Shown piece after piece: positions 63,764 through 64,000 of a stretch of 64,000 bases of DNA (the stretch's first letter is position 1; the number at the start of each line of letters is the position of its first letter). The notes beneath the pieces were generated by a model, which was not told where the DNA came from, did no database searches, and saw only the letters and a program-made list of their open reading frames with translations. Source of the DNA: Ruegeria lacuscaerulensis. Lineage in GTDB: Bacteria > Pseudomonadota > Alphaproteobacteria > Rhodobacterales > Rhodobacteraceae. The translations under genes and the position numbers were made by a program. Where the stretch lies: positions 62,001 to 126,000 of the forward strand of contig NZ_WQDY01000004.1 in the NCBI RefSeq assembly GCF_013033355.1, written 5' to 3'.

Positions 63764-64000
63764 ATGGCGACCCAGAAACTCTATGCAGGCGCGAAACTAC
63801 GCGAGATGCGCACGCGCCTGACCCTGACCCAAAAGGAATTCGCCGCCAAGCTGGGGGTTTCGCTCCCTTATCTTAATCAGATGGAGAACAACAACCGTCC
63901 CATCTCGACCACGGTTGTTCTGGCATTGGCGCAGGAATTCGGCATGGACGTGACCGAGTTAAGCACCGGCGACAGCGAACGCCTTGTGTCAGATATGCGC
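63764..64000 (+). CDS. XRE/ScfR-type transcriptional regulator, N-terminal part (runs off the window)
   Basis: 79 residues are visible from ATG 63764. The helix-turn-helix is KLREMRTRLTLTQKEFAAKLGVSLPYLNQMENNNRPISTTVVLALAQEFGMDVTEL. This is the start of the short-chain fatty acyl-CoA regulator family (PccR, MccR, RamB, PrpC-type), in which a C-terminal domain binds propionyl-CoA. Assignment rests on the HTH and on its place next to pccB. TTGCAAA at 63749-63755 just upstream fits autoregulation. Confidence 0.8.
   Translation, partial: MATQKLYAGAKLREMRTRLTLTQKEFAAKLGVSLPYLNQMENNNRPISTTVVLALAQEFGMDVTELSTGDSERLVSDMR

Noticed and set aside
1..64000. CRISPR arrays and insertion sequences
   Set aside because: No spaced short direct-repeat array and no transposase-like protein was seen on either strand.

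Overview
The window looks like chromosomal DNA of a marine alphaproteobacterium of the Rhodobacteraceae (Roseobacter group). This rests on family content, not on a search: a short prolyl-tRNA synthetase, a B12-dependent propionyl-CoA route with an ScfR/PccR-type regulator, NnrU, DUF6492 and DUF6497 proteins, a pyruvate carboxylase of about 1145 residues, and a GC-rich, compact, mostly housekeeping layout.

Layout. 1-7468: the start of a UvrD/PcrA helicase, a GAF-GGDEF membrane cyclase, an FMN-dependent 2-hydroxyacid dehydrogenase, pyruvate carboxylase and a MAPEG protein. 7785-7967: two identical tRNA-Gly(GCC) genes. 8065-14581: a histidine biosynthesis block (hisB, hisH, hisA, hisF, hisE) interleaved with small periplasmic proteins. 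14583-17065: a CoA-binding protein, a YHS protein, a zinc-ribbon protein, rlmB and tRNA-Tyr(GTA).

17051-29124 is an integrative element of about 12 kb in the 3' end of tRNA-Tyr, bounded by a 16-bp direct repeat. It encodes a tyrosine integrase, two AlpA/Xis-like proteins, an HTH protein, an unknown 235-residue protein, a DUF1254/DUF1214 protein, an AraC regulator, a type I methyltransferase (HsdM) with no HsdS or HsdR, a GIY-YIG/DUF4357 protein and a primase-polymerase/helicase. It carries no capsid or conjugation genes, so it resembles a phage satellite or small integrative island. A 15-bp near-identical sequence lies just inside both ends and is a candidate for recombinase arm sites.

29283-43331: DUF2478 and NnrU proteins, a glycine-betaine-type ABC importer with a fused double permease and a BetI-like palindrome upstream, a DNA glycosylase, a HELTH-motif lipoprotein, cytochrome c, LolCD, two sugar-transfer-type proteins and proS. 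43499-52516: an FAD oxidoreductase plus 2OG-Fe oxygenase pair, then a PerM-type transporter, Hda, Ppx and a run of small enzymes. 52617-64000: the propionyl-CoA to succinyl-CoA route (methylmalonyl-CoA mutase, pccA, pccB, all on the minus strand) with an ScfR-type regulator at the window end, interspersed with a DcaP-like porin, small envelope proteins and an MFS exporter. Pyruvate carboxylase and the propionyl-CoA genes together supply C4 acids to the TCA cycle. The ABC importer is predicted to supply compatible solutes or carbon under control of a choline/betaine-type repressor.
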